Shown one piece after another: positions 63,647 to 64,000 of a stretch of 64,000 nt of DNA. Origin of the DNA: Bacillus sp. es.034 (lineage in GTDB: Bacteria; Bacillota; Bacilli; Bacillales; Bacillaceae_B). The notes beneath the pieces were generated by a model that saw nothing but the letters and a program-made list of their open reading frames with translations, did not search any database and was not told the DNA's origin. The stretch is taken from the NCBI RefSeq assembly GCF_002563655.1, contig NZ_PDIY01000001.1, positions 3,632,001 to 3,696,000 on the forward strand, in the 5' to 3' direction. Position 1 is the first letter of the stretch. Each line of letters opens with the position of its first letter. Made by a program: the position numbers and the translations under genes.

Positions 63647-64000
63647 ATGGCAAAACACTCGTTTCATATCTCGACTGAATGGCCGGGTCTCAGGAATGAT
63701 ACAGGCACCTTGAGCTCGGAACATTTTCATACGAAAATTTCGATCCCACCTGAAATGGACGGTCCAGGGATCGGGACAAATCCTGATGAAATGCTCCTTG
63801 GAGCTGCGGCTACCTGTTATATCATCACGCTTGCAGCGATGCTGGAAAGAAGCCATATAGAAAAAAAAGACTTAACCATGACTTCCGAAGGAATTGTAGA
63901 GGTAGAAAAAGGGGTCATCACGTATAAAGAAATCATTCATCGGCCAATCCTGTCACTCGGTTCTACTGCCAGTGAGAAAGACATTGCACTTTCCAAGAAA
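63647..64000 (+). CDS. OsmC-family peroxiredoxin-like protein (partial, 3' end off window)
   Basis: First 118 residues of an OsmC-family protein (MAKHSFHISTEWPG, IPPEMDGPGIGTNPDEMLLGAAATCYIITLAAMLE). The catalytic cysteine of OsmC is in AATCY (about residue 53), the second cysteine lies beyond the window. Resembles the SACOL1771-type subgroup. It reduces organic hydroperoxides in known members. The ATG at 63647 follows GGGAGG. Runs off the right edge. Confidence 0.85.
   Translation, partial: MAKHSFHISTEWPGLRNDTGTLSSEHFHTKISIPPEMDGPGIGTNPDEMLLGAAATCYIITLAAMLERSHIEKKDLTMTSEGIVEVEKGVITYKEIIHRPILSLGSTASEKDIALSKK

Overview
The window looks like chromosomal core sequence from an endospore-forming member of the Bacillaceae (Bacillus/Rossellomorea-like). 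The evidence is Gram-positive Shine-Dalgarno sites, an alpha/beta small acid-soluble spore protein, Spo0E-type phosphatases, a KinE-type sporulation kinase, the SigI/RsgI pair and low-GC-Firmicute RNA leaders. Gene order from patA/ptsHI through ykvT-ykvS-ykvI, mhqR, spo0E, the mtn cluster, ogt, kinE, ykrP, ktrD, sspD, rsgI-sigI and ykoY recalls the 1.4 Mb region of Bacillus subtilis (comparison from memory). I see no prophage, transposase, CRISPR array, rRNA or tRNA.

Layout. 1-1.55 kb: queuosine precursor operon queC-queD-queE behind a preQ1 riboswitch. 1.7-4.2 kb: CorA and PatA, then a small spore-protein-like gene. 4.2-6.8 kb: a 570-bp gap holding a candidate SigB-driven small RNA, then ptsHI. 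7-14.5 kb: FetAB-type ABC exporter, a MoxR-DUF58-DUF4129 operon, an SDR enzyme, a Spo0E-like phosphatase and a LysM/SleB-type hydrolase. 14.7-20.6 kb: YkvS, DUF2254, YkvI, an M3 peptidase, MhqR and Spo0E. 20.7-28.8 kb: the complete methionine salvage set mtnD-B-X-W, mtnE, mtnU, mtnK-A with two SAM riboswitches. 28.8-36.4 kb: ArsR/DUF2087, Ogt, KinE, YkrP, a B12-binding radical SAM protein and two tiny coupled Lys-rich genes. 36.5-42.8 kb: KtrD, SspD, RsgI-SigI, a secreted DUF5667 protein and the TerC-type YkoY under a Mn2+ riboswitch. 42.8-50.8 kb: membrane proteins, an SDR reductase, an RND pump and an NhaC-family carrier under a tyrosine-type T-box. 50.8-64 kb: EAL and GGDEF signalling proteins, RF3, a nucleoside carrier, a MurE-like ligase, an M42 peptidase, a peptide carrier, YihY, tryptophan dioxygenase, a cold-shock protein and the start of an OsmC-like gene.

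Cis-acting RNA is unusually rich: preQ1, two SAM-I, yybP-ykoY and T-box leaders in 64 kb. Almost every transcription unit ends in a clear intrinsic terminator. The observations most worth testing are the candidate SigB-dependent C-rich sRNA near 4.3 kb, three tiny Lys-rich proteins sharing a GPR-site-like EFxxE motif, the tyrosine T-box on a transporter that would be annotated as a Na+/H+ antiporter, a SigI-like promoter in front of the DUF5667 gene, and a MurE paralogue with DDPR in place of DNPR. No strictly new multi-gene system is evident.
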